This document shows positions 16,102-24,851 of a DNA stretch of 64,000 bases, one piece after another; the stretch's first letter is position 1; every line of letters starts with the position of its first letter. The notes beneath the pieces are model-generated. The model did no database searches, was not told where the DNA came from, and was given only the letters and a program-made list of their open reading frames with translations. The stretch is from Elusimicrobiaceae bacterium (GTDB lineage Bacteria > Elusimicrobiota > Elusimicrobia > Elusimicrobiales > Elusimicrobiaceae), in contig JAFXOI010000005.1 in NCBI GenBank assembly GCA_017528825.1, positions 1-64,000 on the forward strand, written 5' to 3'. Position numbers and translations under genes: made by a program.

Positions 16102-16107
16102 TATAAT
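16102..16107 (+). promoter_or_regulatory. -10 element for tRNA-Cys
   Basis: TATAAT 28 nt upstream of tRNA-Cys, preceded by an A/T-rich stretch; the -35 at 17-nt spacing is only TTTTCA. Confidence 0.55.
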
Positions 16108-16134
16108 ATAGGTAACAACTTAAGTAGTTGTGAC

Positions 16135-16206
16135 GGTGCGGTGGCCAAGTGGTAAGGCGAGAGTCTGCAAAACTCTTATTCGTGGGTTCGATTCCCACCC
16201 GCACCT
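16135..16206 (+). tRNA. tRNA-Cys (GCA anticodon)
   Basis: Acceptor GGTGCGG/CCGCACC, anticodon stem GAGAGT/ACTCT region with loop CTGCAAA, T arm GTGGG-TTCGATT-CCCAC, discriminator U73 as expected for Cys. No CCA is encoded; a T run follows and may terminate transcription. Its last 11 bases and 27 nt downstream are duplicated at 16406-16441. Confidence 0.95.
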
Positions 16207-16232
16207 TTTTTTTCTGCGTATTTTACTTTCTG
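16195..16232 (+). repeat. Direct repeat at tRNA-Cys 3' end, copy 1 (att-like)
   Basis: CCACCCGCACC, a T run of 8, then CTGCGTATTTTACTTTCTG. Copy 2 at 16406-16441 is identical except for a T run of 6. A repeat that starts in a tRNA 3' end resembles the attL/attR pair left by a tRNA-targeting integrative element. Confidence 0.8.
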
Positions 16233-16405
16233 ACTTCGTTCTCGCTCCCTCGGATACTTCGGGCTCCGCCCTTTTACAGTATACTCTCGGTCGCTGCGGC
16301 CTCGTCATAAAAATAAAATACTTTGAAAAATCCGCAAGTATATGAAATCTGTGCGAGCCCGGCCTGCAGGAAAATTCCGTCAGGAATTTTACCGGAAGGC
16401 GATCT
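16233..16405. other. 173-nt gene-free segment between the tRNA-Cys repeats
   Basis: No gene is visible. It holds a hairpin GAAAATTCC-GTCA-GGAATTTTA near 16372-16393 and GC-rich patches unlike the neighbouring A/T-rich intergenic DNA. It could be what remains of an excised element, or a simple segmental duplication. Confidence 0.5.
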
Positions 16406-16441
16406 CCACCCGCACCTTTTTTCTGCGTATTTTACTTTCTG
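16406..16441 (+). repeat. Direct repeat of tRNA-Cys 3' end, copy 2 (att-like)
   Basis: Same 36-38 nt text as 16195-16232, with T6 instead of T8. It has no tRNA body in front of it. Confidence 0.8.
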
Positions 16442-16469
16442 CAAAATAAAATTTCGTTTCACACTTACA

Positions 16470-16501
16470 AAAACAGCCCCGTAAATTGCGGGGCTGTTTT
16501 T
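16470..16501 (-). terminator. Terminator downstream of the unknown secreted protein gene
   Basis: Stem AAAACAGCCCCG / CGGGGCTGTTTT with T tails on both sides; serves the minus-strand gene ending at 16523. Confidence 0.85.
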
Positions 16502-16522
16502 GATTAAATTCACTAATTTGTT

Positions 16523-18154
16523 TTAGCGCGCGGGACGACGTTGCAACGGTTTGTCGGCAGTCACTCCTACGCCAACCGCTCCGGCCGCCGCCATTTGTTT
16601 CCAACCGAATCGTGATAAAAATTTTCCTATTCCGGCCTTGCTAAATTGAAGCACTCTACGCGCTCCTAAATCCACCACCGCAATATCCAACATCATACGA
16701 ATGGGCATTACGCGCATAAGTCTTTTCCCAACCACTTTTACGCCGGCCTTCACACCTATACCGAGCGTCTCGAACAGCAAGCCGAGCCCTGTCCATTCGG
16801 CCGTTACTTCACAAATTCCTTGTACTGTAGTGCATACTACAGAAGCCGGATATCCTTTTTTAATCTTCGCGTATAATTCGCTCTGCAACGCTTGTTCGTT
16901 GGGCCCCCATCCTTCCAAAAATGCGTTCTCAAATAATTCTCTTCCGGTGCGCATAGAAATCAAAGGAACGTACAAATACTTGGTAAAGTGGCCATCTGAA
17001 TCGGTGGCAAAATAACTGCGGGTAAATTCTTCAATCAATTTAGAGGCTTCTTTGCTTGGACGCGTCGCATAAGAAACACACAGGGCCTCTACCAAAAATG
17101 ACAACACCTGATGGCGGTGGCCATTGTCGGAATCTACGTAATTTCCTTTGCCGTCGGTACCGGGAGTAGGATGATTAAAATAAAATACTTCTCCGTCATT
17201 TGCAAAACGCAATTGCGCAGCCGTTTCCATATCACCGGTTTGTGCCCAACGAATTATCGGGTTCATGCCTCCCGTCTTAGTAAAAGATTCAAGCGTAGAA
17301 TCCTCATCCTTGGAAGCAAAGAAATTGTTGGCTTGAGAGAACAAAGAAAGCATAGTAGTTTGGTTACTGGGATGCCACAGTTTCTTCTTTTTTACGCCGG
17401 TCATTACATAATCCGTTTCATAATATTGCAACCAATTATAATTATTAATCATCCGTTTCAAACTGTTTTCTAAACGCAAATGGCCCGCCTCATCCATCAC
17501 ACACGGCCAATCATATTCGGAAGCATACGCCGATAACATCAGTAGCACCCGGGCCGGCCAAATAGCATATTTGGCAGACATGTGGTTCAGAGACGCCTTC
17601 TCTACCTCTTGTATAGCCCGATCTCTTACGCTTAGGCGTTCTCCTTGGGTGCGGAAACGGCAATTATGCGATAAACTGGAGGCGGCCATCGCATAAAAAG
17701 AAAGTAATTTTTCATCTTCCAGCGGCGTTCTTTCCATGCGCTTAAATAATAGATCCACTAAATCTACACTTGAATCTGCAAACGCAAAATAATAAGCCAA
17801 ATCTTGTGCGTCTTGCAAACTTAATTCTGAAATATAAGTTTTATGTAGCAAAATATCCTGTAACAGATTAGCATCTACAATCATCTTATTGCGGCGATAA
17901 TCCGGTATATCCGAAACAGGGGGCAACTCAATTTCAAGATTTGCCATATACGGATCTAACATTTGAGAAAGTTTGCGGGATTCTTCCCAATTAATAGGAT
18001 TTATTTGAAGGTTTGGAAGCGGATATTGCAGACCTATTTGCGTGTCTGTTTGTTGGGAAGGCGCGCCGAACTGTGCACTCGTTTGTAATTGCGTTTGTGC
18101 ACACAGACTGATAGACAACAGCAAAGCATTAAAAGTGTAAAATATCCTCTTCAT
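16523..18154 (-). CDS. Unknown secreted protein, 543 residues
   Basis: I do not recognise a family. It starts with a clear signal peptide (MKRIFYTFNALLLSISLCAQ, about 20 residues). The mature part is rich in Leu, Ala and acidic residues with long predicted helices, such as DAQDLAYYFAFADSSVDLVDLLFKRM (shown in part). Near the C-terminus come a Gly/Val-rich hydrophobic segment (GVKAGVKVVGKRLMRVM, about residue 460) and an Ala/Gly-rich stretch before a basic end RRPAR. It stands alone between tRNA-Cys and a membrane-protein gene. No strong ribosome site precedes the ATG. Confidence 0.7.
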   Translation of the reverse strand: MKRIFYTFNALLLSISLCAQTQLQTSAQFGAPSQQTDTQIGLQYPLPNLQINPINWEESRKLSQMLDPYMANLEIELPPVSDIPDYRRNKMIVDANLLQDILLHKTYISELSLQDAQDLAYYFAFADSSVDLVDLLFKRMERTPLEDEKLLSFYAMAASSLSHNCRFRTQGERLSVRDRAIQEVEKASLNHMSAKYAIWPARVLLMLSAYASEYDWPCVMDEAGHLRLENSLKRMINNYNWLQYYETDYVMTGVKKKKLWHPSNQTTMLSLFSQANNFFASKDEDSTLESFTKTGGMNPIIRWAQTGDMETAAQLRFANDGEVFYFNHPTPGTDGKGNYVDSDNGHRHQVLSFLVEALCVSYATRPSKEASKLIEEFTRSYFATDSDGHFTKYLYVPLISMRTGRELFENAFLEGWGPNEQALQSELYAKIKKGYPASVVCTTVQGICEVTAEWTGLGLLFETLGIGVKAGVKVVGKRLMRVMPIRMMLDIAVVDLGARRVLQFSKAGIGKFLSRFGWKQMAAAGAVGVGVTADKPLQRRPAR

Positions 18155-18231
18155 ACTTATAGTATGGTAAAAAAATACTTCTTACACAAGGGCTTTTAGA
18201 CCTATCTTAGTTAGGCAAAAAGGCCCAGACG

Positions 18232-18267
18232 AAAAAGAGACCGCTTTCAACAAGCAGTCTCTTTTTT
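18232..18267 (-). terminator. Terminator after the Yip1-like membrane protein gene
   Basis: Arms AAAAAGAGACCGC / GC-A-GTCTCTTTTTT form a stem with one bulge; on the minus strand it ends in a U run. Confidence 0.75.
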
Positions 18268-18279
18268 CACAAAAACTTC

Positions 18280-18840
18280 CTAAATAGCCAAGCTGATTAA
18301 CAGGGCCACAGCACCAATGGATAAACACACCGCCGCAGCCGCCGGCACCAACACAAAACACAGCGCTCCTAAGGCTTTGTTGAGGCTTACCTGCACCGCA
18401 CGCGCAGCATTGAGCACGGCAAACGAAAAACGTAAAATTAACGTCACCGCACATACCAAAGCCATCAGCGGAGCAAAACCTTCTGAGGCCATTGCAATCA
18501 AAGAAAAACACAACAAAAGCCCTTGCACAAAACCGGAAATGCCCAGCGCAATAAATAACGCGGACGGGCCATTATCATCAGAAAAGAAATTCAAAAACAA
18601 ACCCGATAATGCCGCCCACAAATAACCCAGCGACACTTCCAGTAACCAGAAAAAGACAAACCGCCACAAAAAACCCCAAGCAGATAAATCTTTCCCCAGC
18701 CAAAAGAAACAGACCCAACACAAAGCCGCTACACCATATCCGGCAAAGGCCGCATTAAAGCGGCGCTCTTGCACCAACTGGCGTACCGTGGAGGCAGGAT
18801 CTTTTACATATGAAAAATAGGCGTTCCACAATGCCCGCAT
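18280..18840 (-). CDS. Polytopic membrane protein, Yip1-like
   Basis: A 186-residue protein with about five hydrophobic segments. The opening pattern, a short amphipathic start (LWNAYFSYVKDPASTVRQLV) followed by closely spaced transmembrane helices, resembles bacterial Yip1/YIF1-domain proteins; this is a weak resemblance. ATG 18840 has an excellent AGGAGG ribosome site 4 nt upstream, whereas the longer start at 18861 lies inside sppA. It follows sppA by 8 nt, so it is in the same transcript. Confidence 0.65.
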   Translation of the reverse strand: MRALWNAYFSYVKDPASTVRQLVQERRFNAAFAGYGVAALCWVCFFWLGKDLSAWGFLWRFVFFWLLEVSLGYLWAALSGLFLNFFSDDNGPSALFIALGISGFVQGLLLCFSLIAMASEGFAPLMALVCAVTLILRFSFAVLNAARAVQVSLNKALGALCFVLVPAAAAVCLSIGAVALLISLAI

Positions 18841-18848
18841 AATTCCTC

Positions 18849-19976
18849 CTAAAACACCCACAAATACGACACACTGGGTGTGCTTAATGTTTGCAGTTGT
18901 TTAGGCAAGCTCTTGCTTTCCATATCGGAGCTAAATGAGAAAATCAAATCACGCAAGTTATCTTTTCTCTGGCTGATGATTTTAGGATCTTTCAGTCCTA
19001 CCAGCTCTCCGGCCAATTGTTTGGCTGTTTCTTCCCCACCTAATTTATCAATAAAGCCTAAGTTGTAGGCGCGTTGACCGGTGAACACGCGTCCGTCGGT
19101 GTATTCGGCTAAAATATCCGGGGCCACATTGGGACGGCCTTCTTTTACTGCTGAGAAAAATTGAGAATAGGTGTCATTAACCATATCTTGCAGCAAATTC
19201 TTTTCCGCTTCCGTCATTTGGCGGTAGGCAGAACCGATGTCTTTATATTTTCCGGACGTAATCGGCGTCATTTGAATTCCTAATTTATCAAACAAGCCTA
19301 CCACATTTCCGGCTTGCATAATCACACCTACAGAACCGGTAATGGTGCCGGGTTCGGCCACAATTTGATCAGCTGCCATGGCGATATAAAAAGCACCGCT
19401 GGCCGCCACATCTCTAAACAAAGCGACTACTTTTTTGCCTTGTTCTTTGGCTTTTAAAATTTCGCCATAAATATCCTGCACGGAAGCTACAGTACCACCC
19501 GGCGAATTGATATCCAGCACAATGGCTTTTACACGTTCGTCTTTAGCAGCTTCCCGAATCCGTTTGGATATAGAAGAAGCACTGGAAGGACGGCTAAACG
19601 GACTGGAATCCTCCGACTCTTCAATGACGCCGCGCACTTTAATCCATGCCAGACCGGCTTCCTTTTTATTCTTAGAATTTTTCTTAAATGCAAAAGAAGT
19701 ATCGGCAACGATTTCTTCCTTTTGGCAGGTCATGCCGGGCTTTACGCTCAGATAAACGCCGCAAACAGCGGAAATACAAAATGCGATCAACAGCAAAAAG
19801 AACCAAAACCCGACAGAGGTATGTATAGGAGAAGGGTCTTTATGATCCGCGGGTACAATTTCAATATCCTGCGGAGGAACTGTTTTTTCATTCTCTTTTA
19901 ATTTTTGTTCCCAATTTTCCGGTCCGTGAATGTCCGTATTGGGAATTGTATTAGTATCTTCCGGATTTTCTTCCAT
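18849..19976 (-). CDS. sppA: Signal peptide peptidase SppA (S49 family)
   Basis: A 375-residue membrane-anchored protease. One transmembrane segment (about residues 54-78) follows a polar cytoplasmic N-terminus of about 50 residues. The single S49 catalytic domain contains nucleophile S193 in AASGAFY and general base K243 in SGKYKDIG, the Ser-Lys dyad of the short SppA form. It degrades cleaved signal peptides in the membrane. ATG 19976 has AGGAG 7 nt upstream; the longer frame to 20168 is spurious. Confidence 0.92.
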   Translation of the reverse strand: MEENPEDTNTIPNTDIHGPENWEQKLKENEKTVPPQDIEIVPADHKDPSPIHTSVGFWFFLLLIAFCISAVCGVYLSVKPGMTCQKEEIVADTSFAFKKNSKNKKEAGLAWIKVRGVIEESEDSSPFSRPSSASSISKRIREAAKDERVKAIVLDINSPGGTVASVQDIYGEILKAKEQGKKVVALFRDVAASGAFYIAMAADQIVAEPGTITGSVGVIMQAGNVVGLFDKLGIQMTPITSGKYKDIGSAYRQMTEAEKNLLQDMVNDTYSQFFSAVKEGRPNVAPDILAEYTDGRVFTGQRAYNLGFIDKLGGEETAKQLAGELVGLKDPKIISQRKDNLRDLIFSFSSDMESKSLPKQLQTLSTPSVSYLWVF

Positions 19977-20009
19977 ATATAAACTCCTTTTTAAAGTAAA
20001 TCTTACTTC

Positions 20010-20039
20010 ATTATACCAATTAATGCTAGAATAATTGAA
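20010..20039 (-). promoter_or_regulatory. Promoter of sppA
   Basis: -35 TTCAAT (20034-20039), 18-nt spacer, -10 TATAAT (20010-20015) on the minus strand, in the divergent region with dapA. The dapA promoter is not clear. Confidence 0.55.
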
Positions 20040-20075
20040 AGAAAAAACACCGACAGTCAACAGGCAGGAGGAGAT

Positions 20076-20960
20076 ATGTTTAGAGGGATTTATACGGCTT
20101 TGGCCACTCCATTTACAACAATGGGAAAAATTGATTTTACCGCCTTGGAAACACTGATAGAAAAACAAATCGCTGCCGGTATAGACGGACTGGTATTACT
20201 GGGCACTACGGCAGAAGCGGCCACATTGGACGAAGCCGAAAAGGATGAGTTATTATGCGCCGCCATGAAACAAATCAACAAGCGTGTCAAAGTAATCATC
20301 GGTACCGGCACCAATTGCACCCGCACCATGTTGCAAAATACGCAAGCGGCTTTGAAGCATAATCCCGACGCAGTGTTAATTGTAACTCCTTACTATAATA
20401 AACCCAATCCGGCCGGACTCATCGAACATTATCGCCAAGCCGGCTTGTTAGGGGCTCCCATCGTGCTCTATCATATCCCGGGCCGCACCGGCTTAAAAGT
20501 ACCCCTGCCGGTCATGGAACAACTGCTTGAAAAAGTACCGCAAGTCAAAGCGGTAAAAGAATCTGATTATGATATGACGCACGTTACAGAAATGGCCACT
20601 CGTTTATCGGGAAGAATTAATTATTTGTGCGGTAATGATGATTTGTTTCCACAGTATTTATCATTGCAGGCCTCCGGCATTATCAGTGCCGCAGGCAATA
20701 TCTTGGCTCCGGCTTTTGTGCAAATGTACCATGCTTGGCAAAAAAATAAACCGACCCAAACTTTTGAGATATTTAAGCAAGTATATCCTCTTATTAAAGG
20801 GTGCTATTTGGAAACCAATCCCACCTGCGTAAAATATGCTTTGTCTTGTCTGGGGATTGGCACAAGTCAGGTGCGTTTGCCGTTAGGCCCCATTACACCG
20901 GAGCATCAAAAAACGGTAGAACAAATTTTAGGACAAACAGAAAAATCCTTTTTGATTTAG
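20076..20960 (+). CDS. dapA: 4-hydroxy-tetrahydrodipicolinate synthase
   Basis: A 294-residue TIM-barrel enzyme that condenses pyruvate with aspartate semialdehyde, first committed step to diaminopimelate and lysine. The Schiff-base lysine is K161 in AVKESD; Y132 (YHIPGRTG) and VTPYYNKP are in place. The pyruvate-binding loop reads GTTAEAATL instead of the common GTTGESPTL, a mild variation. The ribosome site AGGAGGAGAT is very strong. It opens a dapA-asd-dapB operon; all gaps are under 10 nt. Confidence 0.93.
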   Translation: MFRGIYTALATPFTTMGKIDFTALETLIEKQIAAGIDGLVLLGTTAEAATLDEAEKDELLCAAMKQINKRVKVIIGTGTNCTRTMLQNTQAALKHNPDAVLIVTPYYNKPNPAGLIEHYRQAGLLGAPIVLYHIPGRTGLKVPLPVMEQLLEKVPQVKAVKESDYDMTHVTEMATRLSGRINYLCGNDDLFPQYLSLQASGIISAAGNILAPAFVQMYHAWQKNKPTQTFEIFKQVYPLIKGCYLETNPTCVKYALSCLGIGTSQVRLPLGPITPEHQKTVEQILGQTEKSFLI

Positions 20961-20967
20961 GAGTATT

Positions 20968-21846
20968 ATGAAAACAGTAGGTATCGTTGGAATCAATGGC
21001 ACCGTAGGCCAAAAATTGCGAGCGCAATTAGAACAAGTTTCTTCCCCCTTTGAACTGAAAACCTTTGGAAGAAATGATGAAATACCGGCTTTAGATATTG
21101 CAGTCTTATGCACGGACAACGCAGATAGCGTCCACCTCTATGAGCAGCTTAAAAACCGCGTACGTTTTATTATTGATATGTCCGCTCAATATCGCCAAGA
21201 CCCCCAAGTGCCGCTGGTGATTCCGGAAATCAATCCGCAAACGATTACCCCAAATACGCGGCTGATTGCCAGCCCTAATTGCACCACTACTGGGCTGGTC
21301 ATGACGCTAAAACCGCTTATGGCGCACTACAATTTACAAGAAGTATTTTTCTGTTCCTATCAAGCTATCAGCGGAGGCGGTAAGAAATTGCTGGAAGATT
21401 TCCACACGCACGGTTCTTTGTATGAAAATAACTGTGTGCCTTTAATCGGTTCTATTCAAGAGAATGGCTATACCTCCGAAGAATTGAAAGGTTTGTACGA
21501 AACGCGTAAAATTTTAGATTTGCCACACCTCAAAGTATATCCGCATACCGTGCGCGTAGCCGTAGAAAATGCTCATAGCTTGGGCGTTACGTTGCGTGCT
21601 GATAAAGCGTTTGATTTAGAGCTAGTCAAAACAGTATGGAACAAATTTCCAAACTTAAAATATAGTGAAGAAATAGTGACCCCTAAACAAATCAGCGGTT
21701 CGCAAACTACTTATGCATGCCGTTTGCGCAGAGATGTAGAGGACTCCACCATGATTCACTATTTTATTACCTTTGACAACTTGCTCAAGGGGGCTGCCAT
21801 GAATGCGCGGCAAATTGTAGAGTGGTTATTGGAGAAAGAGCTGTGA
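20968..21846 (+). CDS. asd: Aspartate-semialdehyde dehydrogenase
   Basis: A 292-residue protein with the nucleotide-binding GINGTVGQ, catalytic C105 in SPNCTTTG, substrate-binding AISGGGKK and the late His in ENAHS. It makes aspartate semialdehyde from aspartyl phosphate, directly feeding DapA. It is somewhat short (usual 330-370), and its glycine motif differs from GATGxVG, so it could be read as an ArgC-like dehydrogenase. Its place between dapA and dapB favours Asd. Its stop overlaps the GTG of dapB. Confidence 0.85.
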   Translation: MKTVGIVGINGTVGQKLRAQLEQVSSPFELKTFGRNDEIPALDIAVLCTDNADSVHLYEQLKNRVRFIIDMSAQYRQDPQVPLVIPEINPQTITPNTRLIASPNCTTTGLVMTLKPLMAHYNLQEVFFCSYQAISGGGKKLLEDFHTHGSLYENNCVPLIGSIQENGYTSEELKGLYETRKILDLPHLKVYPHTVRVAVENAHSLGVTLRADKAFDLELVKTVWNKFPNLKYSEEIVTPKQISGSQTTYACRLRRDVEDSTMIHYFITFDNLLKGAAMNARQIVEWLLEKEL

Positions 21847-22526
21847 AACAAGTTATTATCAACGGCATTAACGGAAAAATGGGGCAGGCCATTCAACGCC
21901 TCATTAAACAAAACCCGCAACTGGACTTAGCCGTAGCCGGCGGACGCGAACCCGGTGACGGGCTGGCCATGCAAGGCGACATCATTATTGATTTTTCTTC
22001 GCCGCAGGGAGCGCAAGACGCTTTTCAGTGGGCCAAAGAACACAAAGCCGCTTGTTTGATTGGCACCACCAATCTGCCCGAACGCTTTTTATTTCAGATG
22101 CAGGAAGAACGGAAAATTCCGCTTTTTTATGCACCCAATGTCAGTTTGAGCGTATATTTCTTCGGGGAATTGCTAAAAAAATCGGTGCAACTCTACAGCG
22201 GATATGATTTGCAACTGCATGAAATTCATCATAACCAAAAGAAGGATGCACCTTCGGGTACTGCCAAAAAGTTGGCGGACTTAATTAATTTCCCGGTGGA
22301 AAAAATCACGTATGAGCGCATCGGCCAAGTGCCGGGCACGCACCAACTCTCTTTAACGGGGGTGTATGACAAAATTACCCTAACACACGAAGCTCTCAAC
22401 CGTGATTTATTTGCTTCTTCAGCAGTACAAATTGCCGCATGGCTTGTGAAACAGCCGGCAGGGTTTTATACCATGTCCGACTATGCAAAATGCTATTTGA
22501 AATCTTCTAAAAAAGGACATTATTAA
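21843..22526 (+). CDS. dapB: 4-hydroxy-tetrahydrodipicolinate reductase
   Basis: A 227-residue enzyme reducing the DapA product with NAD(P)H. The Rossmann start NGINGKMGQAIQ and the family signature ELHEIHHNQKKDAPSGTA (here LHEIHHNQKKDAPSGTA) are intact. It is at the short end for DapB. The start is a GTG overlapping the asd stop by 4 nt, with GGAG 8 nt upstream; a longer reading from 21822 adds residues without homology. It is coupled to asd and followed after 1 nt by the Mur-type ligase. Confidence 0.92.
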   Translation: MKQVIINGINGKMGQAIQRLIKQNPQLDLAVAGGREPGDGLAMQGDIIIDFSSPQGAQDAFQWAKEHKAACLIGTTNLPERFLFQMQEERKIPLFYAPNVSLSVYFFGELLKKSVQLYSGYDLQLHEIHHNQKKDAPSGTAKKLADLINFPVEKITYERIGQVPGTHQLSLTGVYDKITLTHEALNRDLFASSAVQIAAWLVKQPAGFYTMSDYAKCYLKSSKKGHY

Positions 22527-22527
22527 T

Positions 22528-23946
22528 ATGAAAATTCACTTTGTAGGAATTGGCGGAGTAGGCATGAGTGCACTGGCGCAACTGCATGCCATGAGCGGAG
22601 ATACAGTCACCGGTTCTGACCGCTTAATCAATAAAGGATATACAGATTTGGCTCTGTGGGAATACTTAAAAAAATTAAATATCTCTCTTTTTCCGCAGGA
22701 CGGTAGTGGGCTCGATAAAGATACAGACTTAGTGATTTTATCGTCTGCCATTGAAAGCGACAACCCGGAAATTAAAAAAGCCAAAGAGCTGGATATTCCC
22801 ACCATGCACCGCTCGGAATTATTGGCTAAACACGTAGCCGAACATCGCACGATTGCCGTTTCCGGCACCAGCGGCAAAAGCACTACCACCGCCATGGTGT
22901 ATGAAATTTTAGCTTACGCCGGCAAAAGCCCTTCCGTCATCACCGGAGCGGCCATTTTGTCTTTGCAAAAAGAGCAGGGCGTGTTTGGCAATGTGTATAA
23001 AGGAGCTTCGGACTTACTGGTCATTGAGGCCGACGAAAGCGACGGCTCTATCGTCAAATATCATCCGTATTTGGGATTGTGTTTGAATTTGCGCAAAGAC
23101 CATAAAGAGCTGGATGTCTTGCAAGGATTTTTTACTCAATTTATCAAACACTGCCAAAAAGCGGTGGTCAATGTAGAAGAAGATAATCTCAAAGCTGCCG
23201 GAGCCGGTTGCAAAACATTTGGTTTGCATCAAGGAGATATTCATCCGGAAAATATCCGCGCCAATGGGTTCGGATCTGACTTTGAAATTAACGGACAAAA
23301 ATTTCATCTTAACATCCCGGGCCTGCATAATATCGCCAATGCCACCGCGGCCGTAGCCGCAGCGTTGGAATGCGACGTAGATTTAAAGACTGCCGCAGCC
23401 GCTCTGGAGAAATTTTCAGGCATTGCGCGTCGCTTTGCTTCTATCGGTTCATACAACAACATTGAAGTGATTGATGATTTTGCTCACAATCCACACAAAT
23501 TACATGCTACGATTGATGCCGCACATTTACGAGGAAAACGTGTACTGGCGTTTTATCAGCCGCATGCTTTCACTTCTATTAAATTGCTCACACCCGAATT
23601 TGTGGAAAATTTAAGCCAATGTATCGGCCCTAATGACGGGTTATGGCTTACCGAAGTATATTATCCGGGCGGCACCATTCCGCAAGGAATTACCAGCAAA
23701 AGCGTATATGACGGCTTGAAAGCCAATGGGGTCAATGCACATTTTGACCCGTGCCGCGAACATTTACTGGCGGATATGGCCGCGGCCGCTCAACCCGGAG
23801 ATATTTTACTGGTACTGGGAGCACGCGACCCAACCTTAACGGACTTTGCCAAAAAATTATTAAAGGCCGTCAAAACACATCACAAAAATACATGCACTTG
23901 CACCGAATGTATGCTGGGCAATTGCTGTATGGCTTTTGAGAAATAA
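22528..23946 (+). CDS. MurC/Mpl-type UDP-N-acetylmuramate ligase with Cys-rich tail
   Basis: A 472-residue Mur ligase: N-terminal GIGGVGMSALAQL, ATP-binding GTSGKSTTT (residues 113-121; normal MurC has GTHGKT), EADESD, and DDFAHNP in the C-terminal domain. MurC has DDYGHHP and Mpl DDFAHHP, so the enzyme lies between MurC (adds L-Ala) and Mpl (recycles tripeptide). The QPHRYTR motif is altered to QPHAFTS. The last 20 residues carry five cysteines (456, 458, 461, 466, 467), a possible metal site not typical of either family. Coupling to dapB supports a cell-wall role. Exact substrate unresolved. Confidence 0.75.
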   Translation: MKIHFVGIGGVGMSALAQLHAMSGDTVTGSDRLINKGYTDLALWEYLKKLNISLFPQDGSGLDKDTDLVILSSAIESDNPEIKKAKELDIPTMHRSELLAKHVAEHRTIAVSGTSGKSTTTAMVYEILAYAGKSPSVITGAAILSLQKEQGVFGNVYKGASDLLVIEADESDGSIVKYHPYLGLCLNLRKDHKELDVLQGFFTQFIKHCQKAVVNVEEDNLKAAGAGCKTFGLHQGDIHPENIRANGFGSDFEINGQKFHLNIPGLHNIANATAAVAAALECDVDLKTAAAALEKFSGIARRFASIGSYNNIEVIDDFAHNPHKLHATIDAAHLRGKRVLAFYQPHAFTSIKLLTPEFVENLSQCIGPNDGLWLTEVYYPGGTIPQGITSKSVYDGLKANGVNAHFDPCREHLLADMAAAAQPGDILLVLGARDPTLTDFAKKLLKAVKTHHKNTCTCTECMLGNCCMAFEK

Positions 23947-23947
23947 T

Positions 23948-24751
23948 ATGTATTTCTTGGATTCGCACGCCCATTTATTAGATCCTGCTTTTGAACAGGA
24001 TCGTGCCGAAGTTATCCGTCGTATGCAAGAGACGGGCGTAACGCGATGGGTGGAAATTGGCTGTCAAACAGACGAGTGGGAACCCGCTCTAAATTTGTGT
24101 ACGCAATATCCGCAACATACGGTGTGCGCTTTGGGAATTCATCCGGAATTTGCCCACACTTATACTCCCCATGAACAAGCCCGTTTAACCGAACTACTTA
24201 AAGACCCGCGCGTGGTGGCGGTGGGTGAAATCGGGCTGGATTATTTTTATTTAGCAGAGTGTCCGGAAGATATTCAACTGCATACGCTGCATCAAATGAT
24301 TGCGCTGGCTAACTCTGTACAAAAACCCATTGTCTTACATGTGCGCCGTCAAGAAGAAGATTATACCCCGTACCTCAAAACGTTTGAAATACTCAAACAC
24401 GAATGGACGCCTCTGCCGCGTTCTCATAGCGGCATATTACATTGTTTTTCCGCCGGATATGAGCAGGCCGCTCAAGCCTTAGATTATGGATTATTGCTGG
24501 GTATTAACGGATGTTTTACCTATAAGAAAAATGAATATATCCGGCAAGCCGTTAAAAAAGTAGGAGCCCGTCATTTGGTGTTAGAAACGGATTGCCCGTA
24601 TTTGTCTCCGCAAGGCAAACGCGGCACCCGCAATGATCCCTCTAACATCCCGTTGATTGCACAGTGGGTAGCTGATTACTTAGATATGCCGGTTGAAAAA
24701 CTGGCCGAAATCACCACGCAGAATGCATTAGAAGTATATGGTTGGAAATAG
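23948..24751 (+). CDS. TatD-family metal-dependent deoxyribonuclease
   Basis: A 267-residue amidohydrolase-fold protein with the TatD metal ligands: DSHAHL near the N-terminus, EIGLDYF, a His in LHVRRQ, HCFSAG and the final ETDCPYLSP. Family members act as 3'-5' DNA exonucleases or D-aminoacyl-tRNA-related hydrolases. ATG 23948 directly follows the ligase stop; a TTG at 23936 would overlap it. The gene ends the dapA operon. Confidence 0.88.
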   Translation: MYFLDSHAHLLDPAFEQDRAEVIRRMQETGVTRWVEIGCQTDEWEPALNLCTQYPQHTVCALGIHPEFAHTYTPHEQARLTELLKDPRVVAVGEIGLDYFYLAECPEDIQLHTLHQMIALANSVQKPIVLHVRRQEEDYTPYLKTFEILKHEWTPLPRSHSGILHCFSAGYEQAAQALDYGLLLGINGCFTYKKNEYIRQAVKKVGARHLVLETDCPYLSPQGKRGTRNDPSNIPLIAQWVADYLDMPVEKLAEITTQNALEVYGWK

Positions 24752-24851
24752 TCTTTGCTTTACAAAAAGATTAATTATTTGTAAGCCCATTCTGCACGCA
24801 ACATATAAAATTTAGTAGAATGAAACAAAGCAGTTGGATAAGGGGAAAAAC

